A stretch of DNA of 32,532 nt from Elysia marginata (lineage: Eukaryota > Mollusca > Gastropoda > Plakobranchidae), in assembly GCA_019649035.1 (NCBI GenBank), contig BMAT01005607.1:18183-50714 (forward strand), given 5' to 3'. Made by a program: the position numbers and the translations under genes. Below the pieces are notes generated by a model. That model did not search any database. It was not told the DNA's origin and worked only from the letters and a program-made list of their open reading frames with translations. This document shows, one piece after another, positions 1 to 9,110 of the stretch. Position 1 is the stretch's first letter. Every line of letters starts with the position of its first letter.

Positions 1-999
1 ATCTGGACTGAAACACAATTTGTCATGAGATGGAGGTTTCAAACTTGAAGTGATGTTCTCCCAGGTATAAAATTCCAGTACATACCACAATGTAAGCAAA
101 TATCTCAGCCTGACCGTTCACTGTGTCAGTTCAGCAGAGTGTCCTGTAGCCTGCCGTGTGAAAGATTTATCACCACTATCGCTCTGTACTTAGCGCCCTA
201 GATGTATTTCACAGCTCTAGTGGTCTTCCTTACCTAGGTCTGATCACGTGTGTCAACATTTAGAGGATACAATGCATTGGATCCCCCATTGCGTGCATCT
301 CTGCATCTCCACACCAGTAGTTGATATGGTATAAAACCCTGCTTTGTTTGTTTGTCATTACGTTGTTGAATTTGTTGCTCTCACGATGCTGCATCACTTT
401 AAAATGCTGATGGAGCCATGTCACAGGATGGGTGTACAAAGTGCTGCAACATTGGAGAGACCTGAGAGTGCAAATGTAGTAGAGCGGTGGTGCTGATATA
501 TGCCATCCTACCTCAGCGATATATACATAGTGATTGTACTGACGATGTTATCTCTTGTCCTGCCTAACAGAAACTTACTGCACATCCTCACCTTTCTGCG
601 TACCCCTACACAACAGCGGCGAATACTATTCATGAAGTGACGATGTTGAAGAACTTTCTGGGACCGCACTGATGAATACCTCTCCTCACGTTCGATGTTG
701 AAGGAGTTTCTTTGAGTACCCTTATGTAGGGAGTAATACTAATAGAGTGAAGAAGATCGTAAGCTTCTTGAACCTTCAGAAACAACTAACTGTGATGTAG
801 AGAAGTTCTTAGTATTACAAGTTAGTTAACTCACTGATAAGAAGATGATACCACAGTGATGTAGACGTGATGCGGAGTCAGGCTTGCACTCAACCACAGT
901 TTATACACGATACGAGGAGGGCAACTCAAGTTTTGCTTGATCCCATATTAACTTTCATTACCACTTAATGATACTGAGGAAGAAATTTATCTGTTTATC
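1..999. other. Non-coding, no recognisable feature
   Basis: No credible open frame on either strand and no tandem repeat. A loosely repeated phrase (GATGTTGAAG near 641 and GATGTTGAAGG near 692) may be an old short duplication. If the poly(A) signal at 1000 is right, this is downstream of the Ig gene. Confidence 0.4.
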
Positions 1000-1005
1000 T
1001 TTATT
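1000..1005 (-). terminator. Candidate poly(A) signal AATAAA
   Basis: A canonical AATAAA on the minus strand lies about 155 nt past the TGA of the C-terminal exon, a reasonable 3'-UTR length. No clear GU-rich downstream element was seen, and AT-rich sequence produces such hexamers by chance. Confidence 0.35.
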
Positions 1006-1160
1006 ATGTCCACAGTTTCTGGGAGAAATTACCACATCTGTTGTTAGAATTCATATGAAACATTTGTGTCTATGTAACACAGTCATTGGTTCATGCTGAG
1101 ATAATTAATTAAAGAGTTTTCAATTTCCATGTGTACAAAAGATCTGTTGATGTTGTCATA

Positions 1161-1348
1161 TCATCTCGGGAATAACCAGTGGCGAAGCAGCCCTATCACA
1201 AGAGAAACAAACAGCCAAGTCGACACTGTACCGGAAACTGTGTGTCGCGCAGGCGCGCTGTTTTTGTCGTCTGATGAGAAGCCATCTTTTCTCAACGGAT
1301 TTCGTTTGTGTCCAGAGCTCGAGTCGGGACCTTCGGGAAAACCCGTAC
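1161..1348 (-). CDS. C-terminal exon: polar stalk plus hydrophobic tail, likely GPI signal
   Basis: The acceptor CATTTTGTTGCAG is followed by GT ACG GGT in the expected phase. The frame runs 61 residues to TGA at 1161-1163. It starts with a Ser/Gly/Lys/Asp-rich stalk ([17 protein letters not shown] and on), then SGTVST, then the hydrophobic run [11 protein letters not shown], and ends RHWLFPR. The small residues just before an 11-residue hydrophobic run near the C-terminus fit a GPI-anchor signal, and many Dpr relatives are membrane-tethered. The Arg-His after the hydrophobic run is atypical for a GPI signal, so a short transmembrane anchor remains possible. Overlapping plus-strand open frames here are shadows. 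Confidence 0.85.
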
Positions 1349-4300
1349 CTGCAACAAAATGGCTAGTTCTATCAAGGCGTTTAGGTTTTTCTTTGAATGT
1401 TTTTTTTTTATTTTGCTTTTTTCTTATAAATTTGAATTAAAGTTGGACCGAGTCAGCAAGAAAAACCCAAATAGAAATAAGACGTTATTGTTTATATATT
1501 AGAACAGCCTATTTGGTGACTGTGAATATTTTTCTAAAAAAGTTAGAGTTAAACTTCTAAAAGTGCTCATTTCTTTTACCAAAATGGAGACGGCAGGCAA
1601 ACTTCATAAGCTACGTTTCCTTTTGCTGAGCATGTGTAATATGTAAATTAGTTTGTTCTGTCCCGAGTTACACGATACTTGCAGAAAACATTAGTGTAAG
1701 TAGCTTCTATAGTATCAGCTTTAAAGATATTCAGGCTGCAAGATTGTAAAAAGAGGTCCGGCCGACAGTTGCAATTTTTGAAATGACCTGGAATCTGAAA
1801 AAATGCAAATTTGGCTACGGCTAAGATGGCTGTCCAGATGGACGAGAAGTAAAATGAAGGTTGAAAAAAAATAAGATTAAATTCAGTAATGTTGGAACTT
1901 TAAACTCAAAGTAAAACTTATAAAGATTTCTGAAAGGTGATGAAAAGTTTTTAGATTTTCTATAATTGTTTGAATGATTTTTTGTAGTGGCAGTAGTTTC
2001 AAGTGAGATAGTTCAAAATGCGCTTTAGTTCTTATCACATCAGTTAACTCTTCAAGTACCATATAATGAACTCCATTTTACCTAAATCTTTCATTTAACT
2101 TTGGGGGTCTAGATAAGTTTGCAGCACAAATACAGTTCCCGTTAAGATTTAACCTAAAAGCAAAATACAGGATAAATACTCACCTCGTTTCTTGTTGTCT
2201 TTTTCATCTGAGGAAGAAGATAAAAATGCAGTGGTGTAAAAGTTTTTCTTAACTGTTGATACTAGATTATTCAGGTCAAAATCTTTATCAGGAATCCAGA
2301 ACTTTGATTAGAAAAACAACTAGATGCGTTTCATAGTACAAAAGCTTTTAAAGATGCTCCCAATAAAAATCACAAGTAAATCATTGTATAAAAACGCAAC
2401 GAGGGCCCACATTCGATCTAAAATCTCTGAAAGTCGTCGACCCGATAGTGGCATATTTTAAAGATAGATAAAGAAATTCTCGAAAAAAAGGCAAGGAAAT
2501 CGTTTTCAACACACAAGGGGCTAAATACCGAGGGAGACCGAAAATTACAATACCTGTTGCCTTTCAATTTTTAAACTCATCTTTTTACTGTGTTCACATC
2601 TAGCTAATTATCTACACACTTATCACGGCAGACATGCTTCATGCGCCGTTTATCATGTCCTGGCTCTTTAAAATTCAATACACACGTGTTGCTTCAATTT
2701 TTCTTGTCGTTTCTTGTTCTTATGGGGCCTTTAGTAGGACAACATTTGGAAATTACAATGCCTAACGCTTTGGTCCATCACGAACGTGATGTTATGGGTT
2801 CATGTGGTTTAGAAAGTGTCACTTTTAAATACTTTATAAACTTGTTTGCACATTTGATAAAAAAATGTCAATCAATGAAGAAAATATTGGACGAAAGGCA
2901 AAAAGTTTCAGTCATGTCTCGTATATTATGGAGTACACATCATCAAAGAGCAGGATAATATTCACAAAAAGTCAGCATTTAAGACCGAACTTTCTCAATT
3001 AGGTTTGAACACTTTGAACAGCGTTACTTACAGTTGAGTACGGTGACGGTAAAGGATGCGATATGAAGCTGAGACGTACGACAAACGTATCGGCCACCGT
3101 CAGTAAGTTGCGCGTCGTTCACCTCCAGGTAGCTGCTCACGGTGTTAGATCTCACGTCCACGTTGTCCCTGCGCACGTAGAGAAACACATGTAAAACACA
3201 CGTGAAATGGCGCGCTAGGTTCCTATTCTTATTCTCTATCCTAAATTGGTTGGCAGTATAAAACCACCATAACCATACCCTAGGGATGTCGTTATCTGTT
3301 GACACTCACAGAGACACAAGTTTGTCACACATATGGTAGATCTATAGCGTCCATACAATTACCAGTGCAGATCAACAGATCAAACTAAGTTTACCCCTTC
3401 CCCTAAAGAATGCTATTGTTCTGCGACACCACGTGACACAAAACACAGTTCATCAATCATTCTAGCGCTCTCGATTTTGATCTATCATCATGAAGCATCG
3501 TAACCCACTATCCTAACAATGTCAAAACCGCCCTACTATTTCCAGAAAAATTGCCCAAGCAAACAGCGGCAAAGAAAAATTTTCTTGACTTATAGAAGTA
3601 GACCGTCTGAATAAACGAAAAAAGTAAATCTTATGTGTTATGACAATTATAGGTTTTTAAGCAGATTTCATTTGTTACAAAAATCCAAGATGACGACGTT
3701 AGCATGAGAACATGTGAAGCAAGAGTCTTCTGGTGTCATTTTTGTTGGAGGCAACAGAAACCTCGAAAAGAGTTCAAAACACGACTGTACCAGCATGTTG
3801 CCACCAACTGGAGGCCAAGGTTGTACTCACTTGATCTTGATCTTGCTGCCGCGACTGGTCAGTTTGTTGCCGTTGAGGAACCAATCGATGGCTGTGGGCA
3901 GGTGATACTGTCCCGTTCCGTTGCAGATCAGGTTGATCCGCTCGCCTTTCTCGGCGTACTTGGTACCGGACACCCTAATACCTGTCAAAGATGGCGAGTT
4001 CTGTAGTTAAGCTGAGAAAAGTTCCAGACAGAGAAAAGTTCCAGACAGAGTGAAGTTCCAGACAGAGAAAAGTTCCAGGCAGAGAAAAATTCCAGACGGA
4101 GAAAAGTTCCAGACAGAGAAAAGTTCCTTACAGAGAAAAATTCCAGACAGAGTAAATTCCAGACAGAGAAAAGTTTCAGACAGAGAAAAGTTCCAGACAG
4201 AGAAAAGTTCCAGACAGAGAAAAGTTCCAGACAGAGAGAAGTTCTAGACAGAGAAAATTTCCATACAGAGAAAAGTTCCAGACAGATGAAGGAGGTGGTT

Positions 4301-5837
4301 GCGAGAGATAGAGGAGGATGAAATAAAGTAGTGTATCAAGGATGATTTGCAACAAATAGAGATTTGTAAAAAAAAAGTATGAAGACAGATCAAAGTGATC
4401 AAGAAATACGGAAGAAAATAAAGAATTAAATCAGAAGAAATATAAACTTGAAGTTGCGGCTACAGAGAAATTGATAAAATAGCCAGATGAACATGCAAAA
4501 AGTTTAAAATGTCTTTGTTCCTCTGTTATTGTTTGATTCATAAATAGAATAAAATCTCGACATAGTTTTAAAAGTTACAACACAAAGATTTTATTCATTT
4601 TTTTTTATTTTACCGAAAACAAGTATCAGCAGTGTTATTTTAATCGCTTTATGACAAGATATCCGATTGTGATTTTTGTCATAGAATTTGTCCGGTTTTT
4701 CTTTGATAAGAGCCTAAAGTGGTTTCCATTTTTTAAAAACTATAGATGAATTAGGAGAACATGATGAACATGGGAAAATTTCATAGCGCTGAAAAAAAGA
4801 GGATGAAAGTAGATAATTAAAATAAGGTGGATACCTTCTTTGGCCGCTAGAGTCGTCTCTTCCTCTATCTCTGAACCTGTACAACAAAATAAAAAGAGTA
4901 AGCGCTGATTATTGTCTAGAAAATGGGTCGGTAATGGCTGGAAAAGTTGATAACAGTTCGTCGCCTAAGTTAACACTTGTTGTATCTCTATAAAACAGTT
5001 TTGAGAAAATTGCCTTCTATATTTTAATCTCGTTGTTTTAGTTCATCTGTTTGTATAATAAACAATGAGATCAAATGATAGTAAATGTTATCATGTAAAA
5101 CATAATTATTCCAAAAAAGAATTTTGTGTCTCATTCAAATAATTGAGAGATAAAAAAACAAACGAAAAATTGATGTTGATGTTTTCACCTGTTTTCATGA
5201 CTAATGCTTCAATTTACAAAATGTTGTGGATCCTCTTAAGCAATTTTGTCAATATATAAGTTTTGTATCTCTAAATTGTGACGCGTTTTAAAGTAACTGT
5301 TTGTCTTTTAGAACCAAAACATTTCGGAAAACTTCAGACCTTGTAGCAGTGAGAGGAATGATTTTTATGCGAAAAACGCAAGTTTGATTCGCCCTATTTT
5401 TTATAATTTTGATGCAAATTGCTTTTAAGCTGTTCTGTTGGAAATAGAACAAAGAAAAGTTTTGGAGGTAGACCTTGAAAATTTGATTTTCTTCTTGCTT
5501 TGAACATAAAATAAATGCAAATTAAAATTTTTGTAAACGTTGGAGATACAATAGCTGGGAAAAAAAAACTTTTATTTTCTGCTCCACTGGTTGCAAATTT
5601 TTATAGCATATGAATCATGCTTCCTAGATGTCAAAATTGGTGCCAGCTTTTTTTTTATTAAAATGACGATACGACAGATATAAACTGAGGCGGCGATTTC
5701 TAAGGACGAGATTAATTCGGTGTATATTAAATGCGTATGAAGACACTGTGAAAGCCGATTTCAGATAGAAAAATGATAGATAGATAGATAGATAGAAAGA
5801 TAGGTAGAAAGATAGATGGATGAATAGATAGATAGAT

Positions 5838-5921
<84 letters not shown>

Positions 5922-7480
5922 TGATAGATTTTGTAAGTTTTTAACTATAGTAAAATGAATAGCAAAGACCTCTATCATAAAAGCATAAAAATATTAAATG
6001 TAAAAAAAAATTATTTGTACCATCTGTCATGATTTTAAGTTCTATGTACGTCTTGCAATGGCCTCGAAGTTTCATAAAACCTGACAGACAGACAGGCAGA
6101 CAGGTATAGACTGCAAAGCTACCTCTCTATCCATCTTCTCGTTAAAGCTTTGGATTTTGTCTCCCAGCGCATGGCCATAAGTGAAGATAAAGGACGCAAT
6201 ATGAAACCCACTGAGCAGACCTCTCTCTGCCACAACAACACACCCTGGCGTAAGAAAACATCCAACTTACATGTCATTATGGAAAGCTATGACGGGCGAT
6301 ACATTGAAGCTTGCACGCTACTTTTTACTGTCCACGCCAAAAGATATTGATGCCAATATGAACCTCTACAGAGATTATGGATAAGCAGATTGCCGACTCA
6401 CAGTTTCACACCCAGGCAAGCAAAAAACATGAAAAAAATGCAAGGTATTTCAAGACCGCGGTCTTAAGATAACAACCGAAGCTAAAAAAAGACTGGTTTT
6501 TTTCCTCGATATAACACTGAATATGAAGCAAGGCTCGAACAAACCCTACAAGAAACCAAACAAAACGTAGTTACATTCAAAATGCAACAACCACCATCCT
6601 GCTGTATTTAAAAACTAAATAAGAGGCATCATGACAAAATAAACACATATTCGAAACACGAAGAAATGTTCAACCACGCCCCCCCCCCCCTCCTATATTT
6701 ACACAGTTCAAAAAAGGCGGATTCCCTCAAACCTTTCAACTTACTAAAGAAAAAGAGGAGACTAGAGAGAAAAAAAAAGAATACAAACAGGAAAGAATTA
6801 TCAAAATAACCAGGTTCAAACCCTCCATTCAGCAAGCGACAGTGTGTCAACATGGAAACTACGTTGCAGAGATCTTTTTCTCCATGGTTGGCCACCATTT
6901 TCCAAAGACAAACAGCCTACACAAAATCTTCAATGGAAACACTAGGAAGTCAGCTGAAGCTGCCTGCTCACTGTCAATCAAAGAAATCAGAACCACAACA
7001 AGAAATTAACAGTACCGTCATGAAAAGGGACTAGTAATAACAGCAGCAACGTGCACTTTGTGCCAACAAAAAAAATCTCGCTAAATGCATCGTCTATAAG
7101 GCACTGGAACGGAGACAACAACAAATAAACAAAAACACCTCTAAGACTTATTGAAAATACTTTTAAGACCAGGTTTAACCAACACAAGTCATCCTTCAAG
7201 CTAGAACATTAAAAGCAGATTTAAAAAAAGCAAGACCGTATATGACAAGGATCAGACTCTTTCATTTTGCCTAGAAGGAACACTTGCTGTACTGGAAAAA
7301 TAAGTTCTTTTAAACTGCAAAGGAATTTTTTGGCATTGTGCGCACAAAAAAAGTTTTTTGTTGTTGAACACAACCCCGTCGGTTATGTTAGTAAACACAG
7401 GCCAGTCAGCCATCTGATGAGGGCAGCCGCCCAAAACTTAGAAGTCATTGCAAGGCATGAAATTTAGGTTAATATGACAA

Positions 7481-7534
<54 letters not shown>

Positions 7535-8308
7535 TTTGTACACAAACAATATTTACCGATCACTGTAAGCGTGAAAAACTCGCGCAGGTTTTTCTGTTTG
7601 GAGCTGATCTGGCACTCGTACATGCCGGCGTCCTGAGGTCTCACGTCTTCAATCACAAGGTTCCACTGGTTCTCTTGCGTTATGTGCTGAGCCTTGATAC
7701 GGTCCGTGTTGTAGAACGATTCCAGGTTGACTGTCAGCGGCTCCGAGTCGGTCACTCGCTTCCAGATCACCTAAAGAATCAGTGGATAAAATCATGATTG
7801 TTGGTGGCTGTAGCTATTCTCTTCAGTCTTTTCAGTTGCAGTGGTCGGTCATGGTTCATTGAAATGTGGGGATAAATCACAGATGCAAAGCATTTTTCAC
7901 AAGCCAACAAATTTATTTCATTTACTTGGAAGATAAACAAGACAATTTTGGAATAGCAAAAATATTATGATAGATTTGTCATAAATATTTCCTTAACGAA
8001 GTATCTATGATAAAAGATATGAACAAAGCGATGACATGAATATCTGCGACTACTTCCTACTTCTAAAGGCGAACGCTATATACTACACAGAACATTTGGA
8101 TCAATAATTACGCTGATTCTGGTTACAATCGTATTTTTTCCTATACAAGTTGCATTGATGGGGTGACGGGCGTGCAAGTTCAGAAGTAGACGTACCATCC
8201 TGCCCTCCAGGTTGGTTGGGGCACACCGAAGCACCGCTGTCTGACCTACGGTCACTTTGTAACTTGAAGGGGTTTTCCGGAAAGGATGCTTGCCATACAG
8301 CGGCAAAG
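1161..8308 (-). CDS. Dpr/ZIG-8-like two-Ig-domain cell-surface protein, multi-exon, 5' end missing
   Basis: This is a spliced gene reconstructed from seven exons on the minus strand; coding segments are listed separately. The assembled product has an Ig1 domain (Cys in LRCAP, Trp in VIWKR, then [10 protein letters not shown]) and an Ig2 domain (Cys in INLICNGTG, Trp in IDWFLNG, then DGGRYVC). A polar linker and a hydrophobic C-terminal tail follow. The GMYECQ motif and the two-domain layout resemble the Drosophila Dpr family and nematode ZIG-8, which act at the neuronal surface in cell-cell recognition, usually by binding DIP-type IgSF partners. Lachesin/IgLON relatives are the alternative, but those normally have three Ig domains. 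All junctions have GT/AG ends and compatible phases, which is hard to get by chance. The signal-peptide exon is not identified. The visible product is 267 residues without, or 289 with, the two microexons. Family is fairly sure, the exact orthologue is not. Confidence 0.9.
1721..1794 (-). CDS. Possible alternative terminal exon (speculative)
   Basis: A good acceptor (ATTTGCATTTTTTCAG) is followed, in the phase left by the 24-nt microexon or the Ig2 exon, by 23 open codons and TAA. The predicted end begins [16 protein letters not shown] and has no hydrophobic tail, so use of this exon would give a secreted rather than anchored protein. Nothing but the splice site and phase supports it. Confidence 0.2.
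2184..2207 (-). CDS. 24-nt phase 1-1 microexon after Ig2
   Basis: Both splice sites are strong: acceptor TTATCTTCTTCCTCAG and donor CGAG|GTGAGT. In the phase set by the Ig2 exon it reads YEKDNKKR and ends with the first base of a Gly codon completed by the next exon. The eight residues are charged, basic at the end, and fall between the last Ig strand (TVLN) and the membrane-proximal stalk. Length is a multiple of three, so skipping is frame-neutral and would replace this segment by a single Cys. The KKRG end could be a site for dibasic proteolysis, which is only a suggestion. Confidence 0.75.
3032..3168 (-). CDS. Exon encoding second half of Ig2
   Basis: The acceptor is TTTCTCTACGTGCGCAG and the exon supplies the last base of a Lys codon (AA|G). 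The donor AACT|GTAAGT is strong and leaves phase 1. It encodes [19 protein letters not shown], then the Ig F-strand motif DGGRYVC and the G strand ASFTVTVLN. The Cys pairs with the one in the preceding exon. Open frame continues into the intron upstream, but that part has no Ig character. Its final T makes Tyr (TAT) if the 24-nt microexon is used, or Cys (TGT) if joined straight to the exon at 1348. Confidence 0.92.
3831..3981 (-). CDS. Exon encoding first half of Ig2
   Basis: The acceptor reads TCTTTGACAG and the exon begins GT ATT (entering phase 1, completing a Gly codon). The donor is AA|GTGAGT, leaving phase 2. It encodes [19 protein letters not shown], the sequon NGT, then [11 protein letters not shown] and a basic end GSKIKI. 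The B-strand Cys and C-strand Trp are in place, and NGT directly after the Cys is the one N-glycosylation sequon I see in the visible protein. The 17-bp tandem array at 4014-4286 lies immediately upstream of this acceptor in the transcript. GC content is clearly above the neighbouring introns. Confidence 0.93.
4014..4286. repeat. 17-bp minisatellite, about 16 copies, upstream of Ig2 acceptor
   Basis: The unit is AGTTCCAGACAGAGAAA on the plus strand, tandemly repeated with a few substitutions and short units. In the transcript (minus strand) it reads TTTCTCTGTCTGGAACT, so the pre-mRNA carries about 16 evenly spaced UUCUCU-type pyrimidine motifs. The array ends about 30 nt upstream of the acceptor of the exon at 3981 and lies between the 42-nt microexon and that exon. 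Plus-strand open frames through it are repeat artefacts. Confidence 0.97.
4835..4876 (-). CDS. 42-nt phase 1-1 candidate cassette microexon between Ig1 and Ig2
   Basis: The acceptor is strong (TTTTTATTTTGTTGTACAG); the donor AAG|GTATCC is weaker than consensus. In the phase imposed by the flanking exons the 42 nt are open and add [14 protein letters not shown], an acidic hydrophilic insert, before the Ig2 sequence [12 protein letters not shown]. Because the exon enters and leaves in phase 1, both inclusion and skipping preserve frame. Direct joining of 7557 to 3981 gives an interdomain spacing that looks normal for the family, so the insert would lengthen and acidify the Ig1-Ig2 hinge. The weak donor agrees with alternative use. 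No transcript evidence is available here. Confidence 0.55.
5775..5929. repeat. GATA/TAGA tetranucleotide microsatellite
   Basis: About 155 bp of (GATA)n with a few interruptions (AAAGA, GGTAGA, GGATGAA) towards its left end and a long pure right half. It lies in the intron between the Ig1 exon and the 42-nt microexon. The minus-strand frame of repeated YLSI is an artefact. Confidence 0.97.
6083..6104. repeat. Short GACA/GGCA tetranucleotide repeat
   Basis: Five to six units of GACA with GGCA variants, in the same intron. A short simple repeat only. Confidence 0.7.
7481..7534. repeat. ATAG microsatellite beside the Ig1 donor
   Basis: About 13 pure ATAG units. In transcript sense it reads (UAUC)n and begins roughly 22 nt after the donor of the exon ending at 7557, so length changes here would alter the sequence directly downstream of a splice site. 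Confidence 0.95.
7557..7770 (-). CDS. Exon encoding second half of Ig1 (C to G strands)
   Basis: The acceptor reads ATTCTTTAG and the exon opens with GTG (phase 0). The donor is ATCG|GTAAAT, leaving phase 1. It encodes VIWKR with the invariant Trp, a middle section with RIKAQH and WNLVIEDV, then the Ig signature DAGMYEC and the G strand FFTLTVI. The D-x-G-x-Y-x-C motif and the W-x-L-x-I pattern are standard for V-set domains, and MYECQIS is close to Dpr Ig1. A tetranucleotide microsatellite begins about 22 nt past the donor in the intron. The exon can be joined either directly to 3981 or through the 42-nt microexon at 4835-4876. Confidence 0.93.
8196..8308 (-). CDS. Exon encoding first half of Ig1 (A to B strands)
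   Basis: The exon starts after a pyrimidine-rich acceptor ending in ACCAG and ends at ATG|GTACGT. It enters in phase 1 (two bases, CT, complete an upstream codon) and leaves in phase 0. It gives 37 full codons, beginning [17 protein letters not shown] and ending [12 protein letters not shown]. The Cys is the B-strand half of the Ig1 disulfide. The N-terminal stretch before [10 protein letters not shown] is the usual short segment after signal-peptide cleavage, so a signal-peptide exon should lie upstream (higher coordinates). Next exon: 7770, joined as EGRM-VIWKR, which fits the C-strand Trp spacing of Dpr-type Ig1 domains. Confidence 0.88.
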
Positions 8309-8600
8309 CTGGTCAGAAATACACACAAAATGAGGGGGAGAGGGGAGGGGGTGCAGATACATTAGGTAATTGTAAAAAGATCAATAATTCGTTTATTTTC
8401 TTTTAAAAAGTTGTCATTTATCATATTATGTTGTTGAGATTACTGTTTTTCTTGGTTTCGCAGAATCCATCTTACGTGCCGTAAGGATTAAACAGAACGT
8501 AGCTGCGGTGTGGGCTGTGAGAACCCCACTGTCTGCAGTCCCAGATCTACGTGATAGCTACGTAGTGCTGCCAATCCTGCTGTTGTAGCTGGAATTTTAA

Positions 8601-9110
8601 CCGCTGTGATAGGGGAAAGATTGACCAATACTGACCACTGTGATGGGGGAACGATTGACCAATATTGACCCCTGTAATAGGGGAATGATTGACCAATAGT
8701 GAATGCTTGATAGGGGAATGATTGACCAATATTGATCGCTGTGACAGGGGAATGATTGACCAATATTGACCGCTTGATAGGGGAATGATTGATCAATATT
8801 GAAAGCTTGATAGGATAGGGGAATGTTTGACCAATATTGAACGCAGTGATAGGGGAAAGATTGACCAATATTAACCTCTGTGATAGGGGAACGATTGACT
8901 AATATTGACCGCTGTGATAGGAGAATAATTGACCAATATTGAATGCTTGATAGGGGAATGATTGACCAATATTGACCGCTTGATAAGGGAATGATTGATC
9001 AACATTGAAAGCTTGATAGGATAGGGGAATGTTTGACCAATATTGAACGCAGTGACAGGGGAATGATTGACCAATATTGACCACTGTGATAGGGGAATGA
9101 TTGACCAATA
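8601..9110. repeat. 33/34-bp minisatellite, about 15 copies, with higher-order duplication
   Basis: The unit is close to CTTGATAGGGGAATGATTG followed by ACCAATATTGACCG; some copies have CTGTGATA and are one base longer. Each copy carries the 8-bp palindrome CAATATTG or a near variant, and a CCAAT. A distinctive variant with doubled GATAGGATAGGGG occurs at about 8811 and again at about 9017, so a block of about 206 bp (six units) has been duplicated as a whole. Minus-strand open frames here (repeats of NIGQSFPY) are artefacts of a mostly 33-bp period. Confidence 0.96.

Noticed and set aside
1129-1502. Plus-strand open frames over the C-terminal exon
   Set aside because: They are antisense shadows of the GC-rich minus-strand exon, whose frame, phase and stop are well supported.
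2641-2958. 105-residue plus-strand frame with a hydrophobic start
   Set aside because: It has no domain, no splice context, AT-driven composition, and lies in an intron of the minus-strand gene.
3704-4006. Plus-strand frames over the Ig2 exon
   Set aside because: They are antisense to a well-supported exon, and the rest is intron.
5727-5978. Minus-strand frame of repeated YLSI
   Set aside because: It is a translation of the GATA microsatellite.
6376-6460. Splice donor AAACT|GTGAGT on the minus strand with a hydrophobic [10 protein letters not shown] upstream
   Set aside because: There is no usable acceptor close by, and the implied exon would shift the frame between Ig1 and Ig2.
8488-9108. 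Minus-strand repeat proteins (NIGQSFPY-type)
   Set aside because: They arise from the 33-bp minisatellite period, which is a multiple of three. There is no signal peptide or splice structure, and 34-bp units break the frame.
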